Origin: an endosymbiont of Escarpia spicata
GTDB taxonomy: Bacteria; Pseudomonadota; Gammaproteobacteria; Chromatiales; Chromatiaceae
Length of the DNA stretch: 64,000 bases
NCBI GenBank assembly: GCA_003349915.1
Contig: QFXE01000013.1
Location: forward strand, 249,560 to 313,559
Reading direction: 5' to 3'
Part shown: piece by piece, positions 16,592 to 25,715 of the stretch
How the letters are laid out: each line of letters starts with the position of its first letter
Numbering within the stretch: position 1 is the stretch's first letter
Translations under genes and position numbers: made by a program
Notes under the pieces: generated by a model
Seen by the model: only the letters and a program-made list of their open reading frames with translations
Told to the model about the DNA's origin: nothing
Databases searched by the model: none

Positions 16592-16857
16592 TCAATCACT
16601 ATAGTCTGGTTTCTGAGAAGTTCCTCTCTCAAACCGCTCCATTATGACACCGCTCAAAACCGAGAACAGCAAGATATTAACCACATAAATCCAGTATAGA
16701 GGGTACCGAAGTAGTGCACCATCAAGGGCAGCATGGGGATCTTCACTGCCCGGCTATAGAGGAATGCAGCGAGCAAAGACGACCGCATGCCATGGGCTTT
16801 GAGATCGTGAAGCAGAGGCTAAGTATCGTAATGGGAATTTCATTTTGGGCGCAAAGA
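16592..16857 (-). pseudogene. C-terminal relic of a membrane permease (YraQ/ArsP-like)
   Basis: Reading the minus strand with two frame changes gives LCAQNEIPITILSLCFTI, then KAHGMRSSLLAAFLYSRAVK followed by IPMLPLMVHYFGT, then LYWIYVVNILLFSVLSGVIM and ERFERGTSQKPDYSD before a stop at 16592. This is a coherent polytopic C-terminus of the kind seen in the YraQ/ArsP permease family. The frames do not connect and no start or upstream part is visible, so it is a remnant. The assignment rests on pattern memory only. Confidence 0.5.
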
Positions 16858-16864
16858 GGATTAG

Positions 16865-17518
16865 TCACATGGGGGTTTTTAAATCCTGTTGAACTTTGCT
16901 TTCATTTGGAAGGATTGAAAATCTGAGAATCCTGACAGGTGTTTTCGGATACATGCGAAAATAGTAATCTCCCGGCTCTTCAATACGAACCGGAATATTC
17001 ATCCTTCGATCAGTTGATAGAAAGCAATCCTCCAGCGCCATTTCAAACTCCCCGGATATGAGGTGTGTGATTACCTTTGCATCTCTCTCAAGCTCCAGTT
17101 CAATACGATAATGCCCCGGAGCAAAGTAACCGACAGGGATGAAGTAGTTCCTCTCCATCAAAGTCGTAAATTTATCAAAAATAGCTCTATTCCAGACCCT
17201 CTTTAAAGGTATAAGAGTCTGTGTCGGGTAATAGGCACATTTTCCTTTCATGTAGTTGAGAATATCGAACAGCTCTTTTTGTAGCCATTGCTTCCCGGAT
17301 GCCTGCCCGTAGTGCCTCAGGACATGACTGGTTGATTTCTCAAAGGACTCGTCGAAACTCAATCGACCGCTACATTGAGCTTCATGGCATTTTGCGCAGA
17401 TAGTGTTGAATATAACCACGGATTCGGTGAATGCCTCACCCTCTGCGGTGAATGCAGACGGTAAAAACACAAGAAGGCCCAGAAATCCAAAAGACCTGAT
17501 GACAGATTTCCATTTCAT
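16865..17518 (-). CDS. periplasmic c-type cytochrome-like protein
   Basis: About 217 residues with an N-terminal signal (MKWKSVIRSFGFLGLLVFLP, then SAFTA) and one heme-c motif, CAKCH, at about residue 42, closely followed by another Cys (EAQC). Downstream sequence contains no second CxxCH, and a beta-rich C-terminus (FAPGHYRIELELERD, EEPGDYYFRMYPKTP) that I do not recognise. A start three codons earlier (17527) is possible. It stands alone between the permease relic and the divergent methyltransferase gene. Role in electron transfer is plausible, but the partner is unknown. Confidence 0.65.
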   Translation of the reverse strand: MKWKSVIRSFGFLGLLVFLPSAFTAEGEAFTESVVIFNTICAKCHEAQCSGRLSFDESFEKSTSHVLRHYGQASGKQWLQKELFDILNYMKGKCAYYPTQTLIPLKRVWNRAIFDKFTTLMERNYFIPVGYFAPGHYRIELELERDAKVITHLISGEFEMALEDCFLSTDRRMNIPVRIEEPGDYYFRMYPKTPVRILRFSILPNESKVQQDLKTPM

Positions 17519-17698
17519 AGACACCACCCCATCAGCCTGTTACAAGATATCAAAATTTCCACCCCGCCCATCAGGCTTACTCTTTAGTATCTACAAATAC
17601 CACAGTAAAATACTATGACAGTTATCAATCCAAACAAGATTTAATCTTATCTTGATGCAGACAGGTCCATCAGGAAACCCCACTAAGGACGGCTACAC

Positions 17699-18475
17699 AT
17701 GACGTTAAACGAAAAAATCAAATTGGATGGCGCTCCCATCCTGCTCTTTGCCCTGATCGTCGGGAGTAAGACTTATAGCCTCTGGAGCTATCTGGCTGAC
17801 AAACCGAATCTTTGGGTGATGCTGAAAAACATTAGCAGCATGGGGCAGGATGGCGCCTATTATCTTACTAACGAGTTAACCTATATCCTCTACTTTATCA
17901 CGGCCCTAGCCTTTGATTTTCTTGCATTTTACAGTTTTATTGTACGCGAAAAGGCCAAAAGCAAACCCCAGGGGTTTTGGGAAAACCTGTTTCCACTATT
18001 GACCGTATTCGTCCCCGTCATTGGCTTCACACTTTTATTTTTTCCACAAGTCCGGCAATTTGTGCCCGGTTATTCACCGGAAACACTGGAGGTTTTCAGA
18101 AGCATCACACCACTGTTCAGTTTCTATTTCAGCATGACAGGTTTCATAACAGGTCTCTTTGGGGCTGCTTTCAGCATATGGGCGATCAGCTACCTGAAAC
18201 GCTCCTTTGGTCTGCGTGCCGCCGTCCGCACACTAGTAACTACAGGCCCATATGCCAGAATACGACATCCCCTCTATTTTGGTGAGATCGTACACATCTT
18301 TGGGATCGCCATCCTGTCAGGAACGCCAGTTGGACTCTATCTCTTTGTGGGTGCGGTCTTGTTACAGATCATACGAGCCAAGATTGAAGAGCGTAAGTTT
18401 ATGAGAACCCTGGCGGAATACGAAGACTACAGGAGAAGGACCGGATTCCTGTGGCCCAAGCTGGTAAGAGTCTGA
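17699..18475 (+). CDS. isoprenylcysteine carboxyl methyltransferase (ICMT)-family membrane protein
   Basis: 258 residues with several hydrophobic helices and a C-terminal ICMT/PEMT-type motif: TTGPYARIRHPLYFGEI, then a helix pair and EERKFMRTLAEYEDYRRRTG. That region binds S-adenosylmethionine in known family members; the substrate in bacteria is usually unknown. The ATG at 17699 lies after a short purine-rich stretch (AAGGACGG). It is divergent from the cytochrome-like gene. Confidence 0.75.
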   Translation: MTLNEKIKLDGAPILLFALIVGSKTYSLWSYLADKPNLWVMLKNISSMGQDGAYYLTNELTYILYFITALAFDFLAFYSFIVREKAKSKPQGFWENLFPLLTVFVPVIGFTLLFFPQVRQFVPGYSPETLEVFRSITPLFSFYFSMTGFITGLFGAAFSIWAISYLKRSFGLRAAVRTLVTTGPYARIRHPLYFGEIVHIFGIAILSGTPVGLYLFVGAVLLQIIRAKIEERKFMRTLAEYEDYRRRTGFLWPKLVRV

Positions 18476-18504
18476 TCATTTTCACTGCATCCCTGCATAC
18501 TCAA

Positions 18505-18678
18505 GTTTATGGCATAAGAGATAATTGGGATTATCTCAAGCAACATGAAATCCGCTTCACAGGCAAGCCGCTGGGTCTAACAAAAAAGTGGGCAAAGGAA
18601 AACCGGGATGAGTAAAAGCGATTGAAGGCTCAGCAAGCGGCGGACAACTTGCTGAGCCGGCTTATGCAGCATTCTTGA
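18505..18678 (+). pseudogene. transposase C-terminal relic (IS5-like)
   Basis: In the plus frame from 18505 one reads VYGIRDNWDYLKQHEIRFTG then KPLGLTKKWAKENRDE, a stop, and KRLKAQQAADNLLSR. This resembles the region of IS5-group transposases with GKPLGRPKK and LKAQRR motifs. The in-frame stop and the absence of the rest of the gene show a fragment. No inverted repeats were found. Confidence 0.5.
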
Positions 18679-18734
18679 AGAATGAGCAGCTCATGCGAGC
18701 TATTGATCTTCCGGATCAGAAAATGCAGCTGCGA

Positions 18735-20423
18735 TTATAGCGCGAAACGATCAGTCATCTTCCGCAGTTCGGCCCCCAATGAGATAAGTCTTCCGTTTGC
18801 TGCCTGTACTTCATCAGAGCTAGCTTTTGTTCGCTCAGACAATTGATTGATGTTCGCAACCTTCTCATTTACATTTTCAGCAACCGCGCCTTGCTGCTCA
18901 GCAGCACTGGCGATCTGCATGCTCATGTCACGGATTTTTTCAACAGAAGAAGTAATCATCTCCAGAGATTCACCACCTTTCTTTGATCGAACTGTGGTTT
19001 GCTGCACGTGCTCACCACTCCTCTCCATCGCATCCACTGCGTCTTGAGCACCATTTTGGAGGCGTTCGATCATAGTCTGAATCTCTTCCGTGGACTCTTG
19101 CGTGCGTCCTGCCAGTGTACGAACCTCATCTGCAACAACTGCAAATCCGCGACCCTGCTCACCCGCGCGGGCAGCTTCAATTGCTGCATTCAGCGCCAGC
19201 AGGTTGGTCTGTTCGGCGATACCCCGGATAACATCCAATACGCCACCAATATCAGTGCTTTGCTGTCGCAATTGAACGATGACGGTAGTTGCCTGTCCGA
19301 TTTCCCGAGAAAGCCCTTCTATCGACCCTATAGTTTCGGTAACGACGCTCTGACCCTCCTTCGCCTCATTATCCACCTCAGTAGCGGACCCCGCGGCGTC
19401 ACTGGTCGTCAGCGCAATGCCTCGAATTGTCGCTGTCATCTGATTCATCGCGGTAGCGACCTGCTCTGTTTCTATACGCTGCGTCGTCATATTTTCATTG
19501 GATGCATCTATAGCAGAGGAGATCTGAGTTACCGTGGAATTCAACTCCTGAGTAGAGCTTATCAAGTTCGATATCATGCCGTTTAACTGCTTGGAAGTGC
19601 TGTTTGCGGCTCGTTGCAGCTCTGCCACTTCGTCGTTCCCTTTGGGATTGGCAAGTACGGTAAAGTCTCCGCCAGCCATCTTATTCAATAGCATTAATAG
19701 CTCTCGAATTGGACGAATAATGTTACGCGATGTGGTACCCAGTAGCGCAATTATCGCTCCCAGCGCGACTAACAGGGTAATGACTATAGTTACCAAAAAT
19801 TTATTTAAAAATGCAGCTGACTGCTGCTTTAAATCAACTTCTGTATTGACGAGGCTCTCGGATACCGAAAGGACTAAAGCACCTTCTTCTTTTTCCAGAC
19901 CGACAATCTGTTGAAAATTGTCATAAAGCATTTCATCTAACTTGACGGAGAATCCAAGATATCCAACAGGTGTCTCTACATCAAAGATCGGGGCATAGGC
20001 GATCATCATATTTGCAGCAACCAGATGGCTAACAACACCTTGCTTAAGACTGTTAACCTCTATTTCTTCAGTCAGTTCAGCAGGCATATTGTCAGCTGAT
20101 GAATACAGCTGCTTACCGCTCAAGTCAGTGACGTAAATTGCATCCAATCCCATGCCGGACACTTGTTTGACCAAATCCTCCGCCAACGACTTGTCATCGG
20201 CTTCCAAACCAAGAATGGCATCATAGGGTGCCTGGCCAGCAGTCACGAGAATCAGCCCGTTAGCCAGTGTCGCCTTCTCGCTGTTCAACAAACGGGTTAT
20301 TGCATCACTCGTTTGCTGCTCGGTTTCGGTAATTATTACCCATGAGAATATGGAACCCATTACAAAGAACGTTAACGCTAAGATAGCAATGGGAATCCAT
20401 AATGTCTTTGTGATCAGTTTCAT
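18735..20423 (-). CDS. methyl-accepting chemotaxis protein
   Basis: 562 residues: transmembrane helix ~7-30, a ~170-residue periplasmic sensor of Cache type, a second helix ([20 protein letters not shown]), HAMP, and a long signalling domain with the conserved hairpin tip [20 protein letters not shown] and [16 protein letters not shown]. There is no C-terminal CheR-tethering pentapeptide. The next gene downstream in transcription is the transposase relic, so it ends a short unit with the PstS-like gene lying upstream (76 nt away). Confidence 0.93.
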   Translation of the reverse strand: MKLITKTLWIPIAILALTFFVMGSIFSWVIITETEQQTSDAITRLLNSEKATLANGLILVTAGQAPYDAILGLEADDKSLAEDLVKQVSGMGLDAIYVTDLSGKQLYSSADNMPAELTEEIEVNSLKQGVVSHLVAANMMIAYAPIFDVETPVGYLGFSVKLDEMLYDNFQQIVGLEKEEGALVLSVSESLVNTEVDLKQQSAAFLNKFLVTIVITLLVALGAIIALLGTTSRNIIRPIRELLMLLNKMAGGDFTVLANPKGNDEVAELQRAANSTSKQLNGMISNLISSTQELNSTVTQISSAIDASNENMTTQRIETEQVATAMNQMTATIRGIALTTSDAAGSATEVDNEAKEGQSVVTETIGSIEGLSREIGQATTVIVQLRQQSTDIGGVLDVIRGIAEQTNLLALNAAIEAARAGEQGRGFAVVADEVRTLAGRTQESTEEIQTMIERLQNGAQDAVDAMERSGEHVQQTTVRSKKGGESLEMITSSVEKIRDMSMQIASAAEQQGAVAENVNEKVANINQLSERTKASSDEVQAANGRLISLGAELRKMTDRFAL

Positions 20424-20499
20424 TTTTTAAACCCCTGATACCACGACTCACTGGAGAACGGATATTCTCCATTTTCAGAGAGCCGATAGCCTGAATAAC

Positions 20500-21258
20500 T
20501 TACTTGAAGTGCTTCTTTGCCTGGTCTGTTTTCAGATAGGCAATGACTTTGCCAAGCTCGCTATCCGGGTTGCCTTTGGTGATGACACACAGGGGGCGGG
20601 AAATCTCACCGGTTTTTACCACATTTACCTTATCCGGATTGGCATCCACAAAACCTTGGGAGACAGCACCTATTCCACCTTTGAACTTGGAAACCAAATC
20701 AACTTCCTTCCGAGTCGATTTGACTTCGCGAGCCCCTTTTAGATAGGGCTGTTTCTTCATCACGAGCTTTTGAAATACCGAGCGGGTGGCCGATCCCTTA
20801 CTGGAGGTGATAACAACGATCTTCATATCCGGGCCACCAACATCTTTCCAATTGGTTATCTTGCCGGTATTGATGTCTGACAACTGCTGAAAGGTCAACT
20901 CAGATACTGAGTTCGCGGGATGGACTATCGGCACGATGACATCGCGGGTGATTACGTGTTCCTGATAGGCTCCAGCGTCTTCCACTTTGTATTTACTGAG
21001 TAAGCTGGCCAACGGGCTTGAGGCAATTGATGCCATGGTCTTGCCGTCGAGAATCTCTTTAAACCCCTTACCGGAAGAGGTGCCACGTACACGAACCTTG
21101 ACCCCGGTCGCTGCCTGGATGGCTCCAGCCGCCGGCTCGAGCACGCGTTTCTGGACAGTGGTGGAGCCGGAGAGCGTTATATCGGCAGCCATTGCCGGAT
21201 GGATTCCTGTGGTCAACAGGGCAGTAATGAATCCGAAACGGAGAATAGATTTAATCAT
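20500..21258 (-). CDS. PstS-like periplasmic substrate-binding protein
   Basis: 252 residues with a signal peptide (cleavage after PAMA, ~24). The motifs LSGSTTV, RGTSSGKGF and SSKGSATRSVF are those of the phosphate-binding PBP-like family. No permease or ATPase genes lie nearby. It sits 76 nt upstream of the chemoreceptor gene on the same strand, so it may present its ligand to that receptor rather than feed a transporter. Ligand (phosphate or another oxyanion) is not determined by sequence. Confidence 0.8.
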   Translation of the reverse strand: MIKSILRFGFITALLTTGIHPAMAADITLSGSTTVQKRVLEPAAGAIQAATGVKVRVRGTSSGKGFKEILDGKTMASIASSPLASLLSKYKVEDAGAYQEHVITRDVIVPIVHPANSVSELTFQQLSDINTGKITNWKDVGGPDMKIVVITSSKGSATRSVFQKLVMKKQPYLKGAREVKSTRKEVDLVSKFKGGIGAVSQGFVDANPDKVNVVKTGEISRPLCVITKGNPDSELGKVIAYLKTDQAKKHFK

Positions 21259-21445
21259 TAGATTCTTCCTTAAATTTACGATATTTTGATTTGAAATTAT
21301 TTATTCACAAAACAACTGTCGACTGACGAGCTGTAAACTTTAGAAAAAGGTGGGGAATTTATGATTCATGCTCACTGCTGACTGAACAGGAAGGAATTTA
21401 AATCGCGGACCGTATCGAGCGCCATTTCCGCTCTAAACCCCTGGT

Positions 21446-23149
21446 TCAAGGTGTCTTTATTTGATCGCGCCCGGCATTTTTTGCTGCATACATGGCAGCG
21501 TCCGCCGCTCCCAATAAATTCTGCCAGGATTGACCATGTACCGGAAAGGCAGCAACACCTATGCTGGCAGTCAGCTTGATTTTTTTGTCCGTCTCAAGTG
21601 GAACAGAATGCTCTGCAATACTGTTCCGCAGTCGTTCCGCCAGTCCCATGGCTTCTTCAAGTGGGGTTTCCGGCAGGACAACGATAAATTCCTCGCCGCC
21701 ATAACGGGCCACATAATCCGTTTTGCGAATCGAATCTTCCAAAACTTTTGCCAGGCATTGGAGTACTGAATCCCCAGACTGATGGCCGTGTGTATCGTTG
21801 ATAGATTTAAAATGATCTATATCCAGCAGGAATACCGAAAGATCACGGTTATACCGAGCCGCTCTTTGCAGCTCCTCTTCTATTCGATTCTCCAGTGCCT
21901 TGCGGTTATACAACCCGGTTAATGCGTCGTGGGTTGCCAGGTGTTCAAGTTCCCGCTGCGTGGCATGCAGATGATTAAGCATGGTTTGGAAGGCATTTGC
22001 CATCTGACCCAGTTCGTCCCGGCGACCAATGGCTGGAATGTTTACCTCATCACCTTTGGCAATTCTGTCAGCCGCGATAGTGAGCTGGTTGATCGGTCTT
22101 GTCAGACGCCGGGCAAGCAGGGCCATCCCTATACTGATGAGAAAAACTGTTATCACCACGCCAAACGTCAAACGCCGCCCATACCCTTGCGAAAGTTTAT
22201 TGATCACTTCGTGAGACACAAGGGCCGCTATCATAACTTGCTGTGTCTGATCCAGCGGATTGTAACGCAGATGGGTCTCGATCAAGCTTGCCGATTGTTC
22301 CGCAATATCCTGGAATTCATAACCTTCGTGGAAACACAGCATCTGTTTGAATGTTGAATAGTCCTTCTCTAGTCCGGGACTGCCGCCCAGTGCATGGCTA
22401 AACTGCCGATCCTTGTCAGGATGAAGGAGATAGTCACCCTTCTGATCCGCCATGATGAAAGAGACATTGGCTGGAGGTGAATCAAAAGGACTGGCCAAGG
22501 CATTAAAATCTGCGTTGATGACCACCACACCAAAAACAGTGCCGCTCTTTGTATGGATGGGCGCAGCTGCCCGCATCACCGGCTGCAGTGGAAAGACGAC
22601 ACTGTCATGCTCCTTGTTCAGCTCCACCCTGGAGAGATACTGTTGGCTCGGTTGTAAATGGATCGTTTTCCTTACATAACCACGCTGGCCTTTGCGCTGG
22701 AGATCCTCACCGGGAACGGCAATGATGTTACCGTCCACCCGCTCCACGCGAACGATCTCCCGCCCCCTGTCGGCGATGCCGATATATCGAACCTGTAGAT
22801 AGTCCTGGCGCTGCTCCATCAGCAGTTTGAAGTCGATCGCCAGACGCTGTTTCCAGAGCGCCTGCGTCATGTTGCGCTCATCATCATAGCCACCGCCTGC
22901 TACCGCCCGATGGTAGCCGATGACGGGGTCGGAGGTCGCAACGCGCTGCACGTCCCGGCGCATACGGTCGATGTTTTCCTGAAAACGGCCGCTGAGCCGC
23001 AGCAGCTCCCCCGCCATGCGCTCGATACTCTGCTGGTGCAGCAGGGCGCCGGCATCCTGGTAACTATAGGCCGAGATACCGAGGATGCCGATACCTGCGA
23101 TCACAAAAGCCAACAGTGCAAATCTTGCGGTGAGTGAGAAGAACCTCAC
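21446..23149 (-). CDS. Cache-HAMP-GGDEF diguanylate cyclase
   Basis: 567 residues: helix ~8-28, a ~290-residue periplasmic dCache-like region (VRYIGIADRGREIVRV, MADQKGDYLLHPDKD), helix ~328-345, HAMP, and GGDEF with the active motif YGGEEF preceded at the correct distance by RKTD, the inhibitory-site motif. Expected to make c-di-GMP in response to a periplasmic signal. Its ATG overlaps the stop of the upstream repeat-protein gene by ATGA, so the two are translated together and probably act together. Confidence 0.93.
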   Translation of the reverse strand: MRFFSLTARFALLAFVIAGIGILGISAYSYQDAGALLHQQSIERMAGELLRLSGRFQENIDRMRRDVQRVATSDPVIGYHRAVAGGGYDDERNMTQALWKQRLAIDFKLLMEQRQDYLQVRYIGIADRGREIVRVERVDGNIIAVPGEDLQRKGQRGYVRKTIHLQPSQQYLSRVELNKEHDSVVFPLQPVMRAAAPIHTKSGTVFGVVVINADFNALASPFDSPPANVSFIMADQKGDYLLHPDKDRQFSHALGGSPGLEKDYSTFKQMLCFHEGYEFQDIAEQSASLIETHLRYNPLDQTQQVMIAALVSHEVINKLSQGYGRRLTFGVVITVFLISIGMALLARRLTRPINQLTIAADRIAKGDEVNIPAIGRRDELGQMANAFQTMLNHLHATQRELEHLATHDALTGLYNRKALENRIEEELQRAARYNRDLSVFLLDIDHFKSINDTHGHQSGDSVLQCLAKVLEDSIRKTDYVARYGGEEFIVVLPETPLEEAMGLAERLRNSIAEHSVPLETDKKIKLTASIGVAAFPVHGQSWQNLLGAADAAMYAAKNAGRDQIKTP

Positions 23150-25041
23150 GCCTGCCCACCTTCCATGTGCAGAAGACTCCTCAGCGCAGCGGATATACCT
23201 TCAAGAACCTGTAAAACATGGGCTGGCACCTTGTTTTTTTGAGCCTGCATCCGGTCGGGAACATCCGAAATATCAAGAAAGACCTTGAATTCTGTCAGCT
23301 CTGTATCGATCAGGCGAACCTGGTTGAACACGTCTGATGGGGTGACCGTCTCACCGGTGGAGACGGCAATGTTACGCCCCCCGAACATGCCAGCCCGCCG
23401 TTTGGCCATCGCGATCAAATCCACCACCTCCCTGGCTTTATTCAGTACATCACGGGGCTCCGTGCCTGATTTGAAGCCTGGTACGCGCCAGGTCTCTGGC
23501 GGGATGGTTTCACCCAAGGCCCGGGCAATTAACTGCACATCCTGTTTCGTGACCAGCACTTCACGATAAACATCGTTGGGGGTAAAACCTTCCGAACCGA
23601 GGATTGTGTCCAGCAAGTTCGAGATCCGCTGCATAATGTGGAACACATCGCTGGGCTGTTTATTTTCATATTCAAGCACTTGGGTAGACGTCACCCACAG
23701 CTCCGCTTCGCCACCACCCCGTCGATGGATAAGTGCCAGTTCGTTGTCCAGGCGCAGGGCCAGATCAAAGACCTCGGAGGGTGTGATGGTCCTCAACGGG
23801 TAGCGCGGCACGGCCATCGGACCCAGGTTCTGACGCTGCCGCAGCACATCCACTTTCTCCATGATCTCCAATGCCTTGCCATAGACATGCTGTGACTTGA
23901 GGCCTGGGATCATCCGGGCCTTGCGCGGTGGCGTCTGAATACCCCGCAGGCGACGGTACTGCATGAGTTTTCTCAGGATATGTTCGCCGACGGAAAAAAC
24001 CTGGTTGGGGGTCTTTCGCAGTGTCGACCGGTCATACTGCTGCAGGGGTCTACCCAGATTGAACTCAGGAAGTAACGCGGCGGCCCAGCGGGCATTCTGT
24101 ATGACGTCATCCGGTGTCTTGCCTTGTTGCGGTTCCGGATCAGGGAACTGTCGTTCCAGCCCCAGGCGGAACTGGATGCGCTGCAGTTCCGCCATGGATA
24201 CCCCCATGGCGTCAAAGACATCACTTGGCGCAATCACACGTCTGGGCTGCTGCGTCAGAGTGAGCGGTTTCATCCAGAGATTCCGCTCGGCATGCTGAAT
24301 CCTGGCCAGCAGATCGTTTACAGATTTCAACGCATGATTGGGCAGCTTCCCCTGGCCACGGGGCGGTTTAGCCACTTCCATCGGCAGGCCTTGGCTCCTG
24401 CGCAGAAACAGGGCAAGCTCAACGACCTGCAGGCTACGCATATAGACCTCGGAGGGGGTGATGCTGCGTAATCCAAGAGTCTCTTCCAGGGCAATGGAGA
24501 TCTCGGACAATGCCGCGTAGACATGACTTGATGTCTTGTTTGCGAGACGCTGCTCTTCCTGCATCTGATGCTTCAGCAGCAGGGTTAATTCCTGGCGCAG
24601 GCGGACGACCGTACTAAAAACCTCGTTGGGAGTGATATCCCGTCCGTGAAAGCGTGGAACAGTGATTGCCCCGGTCTTGGCAATATTGGCCCGATATCTG
24701 CTAATCTTGCCCAGGATCTCCAGCGCCTTCTGAAATACATGCCTGGGAGTCCGAACGGCTTCCGCATCATCCACATAGGGCCAAGGTGTAGTGATGTTGT
24801 TTTCTCTACGCAACTGGCGTACCGCATCGGTCAGTAGTCGCACCTGATGATAGACATCGCCTGGAGTCTTCTCCGCAGTTTGCGCAACAGAGGACGGAGA
24901 GAAAACAACCAACCAGAAAATCAGCAGCGCAACTGTTACAGCAGAAGTGGGCAGGCGCGCGGAGTGCCTATGTTGATCCTGGAAAGATCTATCGCAGATC
25001 GTTCTTGGAATGGGCATCATCATCTTGTCCGAATGTAACAT
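23146..25041 (-). CDS. periplasmic 16-unit repeat protein, family not recognised
   Basis: 631 residues: a signal peptide (TVALLIFWLVVF, cleavage near SVAQ, residue 54), then nothing but repeats. Each unit begins with a (K/I/V)TPxxVF/Y motif followed by an amphipathic helix with eL and R/Q-rich ends. Units start at about residues 58, 97, 136, 169, 194, 232, 270, 308, 343, 382, 419, 461, 486, 527, 566 and 604. Units 1-8 match units 9-16 in order, including one short 25-residue step (169 to 194 and 461 to 486), so an eight-unit array was duplicated. It overlaps the Cache cyclase gene by 4 nt. I infer a helical periplasmic scaffold for ligand or partner binding; function is unknown. Confidence 0.85.
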   Translation of the reverse strand: MLHSDKMMMPIPRTICDRSFQDQHRHSARLPTSAVTVALLIFWLVVFSPSSVAQTAEKTPGDVYHQVRLLTDAVRQLRRENNITTPWPYVDDAEAVRTPRHVFQKALEILGKISRYRANIAKTGAITVPRFHGRDITPNEVFSTVVRLRQELTLLLKHQMQEEQRLANKTSSHVYAALSEISIALEETLGLRSITPSEVYMRSLQVVELALFLRRSQGLPMEVAKPPRGQGKLPNHALKSVNDLLARIQHAERNLWMKPLTLTQQPRRVIAPSDVFDAMGVSMAELQRIQFRLGLERQFPDPEPQQGKTPDDVIQNARWAAALLPEFNLGRPLQQYDRSTLRKTPNQVFSVGEHILRKLMQYRRLRGIQTPPRKARMIPGLKSQHVYGKALEIMEKVDVLRQRQNLGPMAVPRYPLRTITPSEVFDLALRLDNELALIHRRGGGEAELWVTSTQVLEYENKQPSDVFHIMQRISNLLDTILGSEGFTPNDVYREVLVTKQDVQLIARALGETIPPETWRVPGFKSGTEPRDVLNKAREVVDLIAMAKRRAGMFGGRNIAVSTGETVTPSDVFNQVRLIDTELTEFKVFLDISDVPDRMQAQKNKVPAHVLQVLEGISAALRSLLHMEGGQA

Positions 25042-25715
25042 CAGGTTTAGGGATTAAAATACTTCGGCTGCATCCCCGTTAGCGGCACATTCCTTGCCAA
25101 CCTTTAGTTGGCTGCAGGATGCGATGCATCCGGCGGATGATTCTCAAGGAATATCCGGTTGAAAATATTAATCTCTCCTTGACTATAGCCTTGAATATAT
25201 CTACCAGTTAACAAAATATAAGTCAGCAAGGGATTGAAAATAATAGTAAAATAAGAGAATCCAATAATTCAGATCTCAGTATCAATCGACAAGAAGCAGG
25301 TGCGTGGGATTTATAGATATCCACCCGCTTTATTATTTTATAACCGTCTGAAATATCGACTGATAACTCTAACTTCCGAGTTTTAGTCATATTAAAAAGA
25401 TGTAGCGGAACGCAGTTTGGGGTCAGATGCCAGTAGTGATTTATAACTGACTGATATTCTAAAGATTTATTACAGATAGGCTCGTAATTCAAAGTATTGC
25501 TGCATCACTATTTTGATGCTGTCAATCACCCTGAAGCGGCCATTACCATCGACGGCCAGATAGACAGGAAGGTACCAGGAGCAAACTTTGGTGGAATGTC
25601 GACGAACTACCCAATAGCGCCAATTGCAATCAAGACACCAAGAATTATATTCCCTTGATAGACATGAATCCTTTGTCGTTCGATAATTATGGCACATCAC
25701 AAGTAACGGGGAACG
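25042..25715. other. 674-bp stretch without a recognisable gene
   Basis: Divergent promoter space between the repeat protein and the hybrid kinase. Short open frames on the minus strand (25223-25492 and 25470-25700) lack recognisable motifs or ribosome sites. The first 100 bp are moderately GC-rich, while 25150-25420 is markedly AT-rich. I see nothing else to report. Confidence 0.5.

Noticed and set aside
15740..16699. 319-codon plus-strand open frame opposite the ABC/LolA chimera
   Set aside because: Sequence is the complement of the ATPase motifs; no family features.
25223..25700. Two short minus-strand open frames upstream of the hybrid kinase
   Set aside because: No ribosome sites, no motifs, unusual composition; probably chance frames in AT-rich intergenic DNA.
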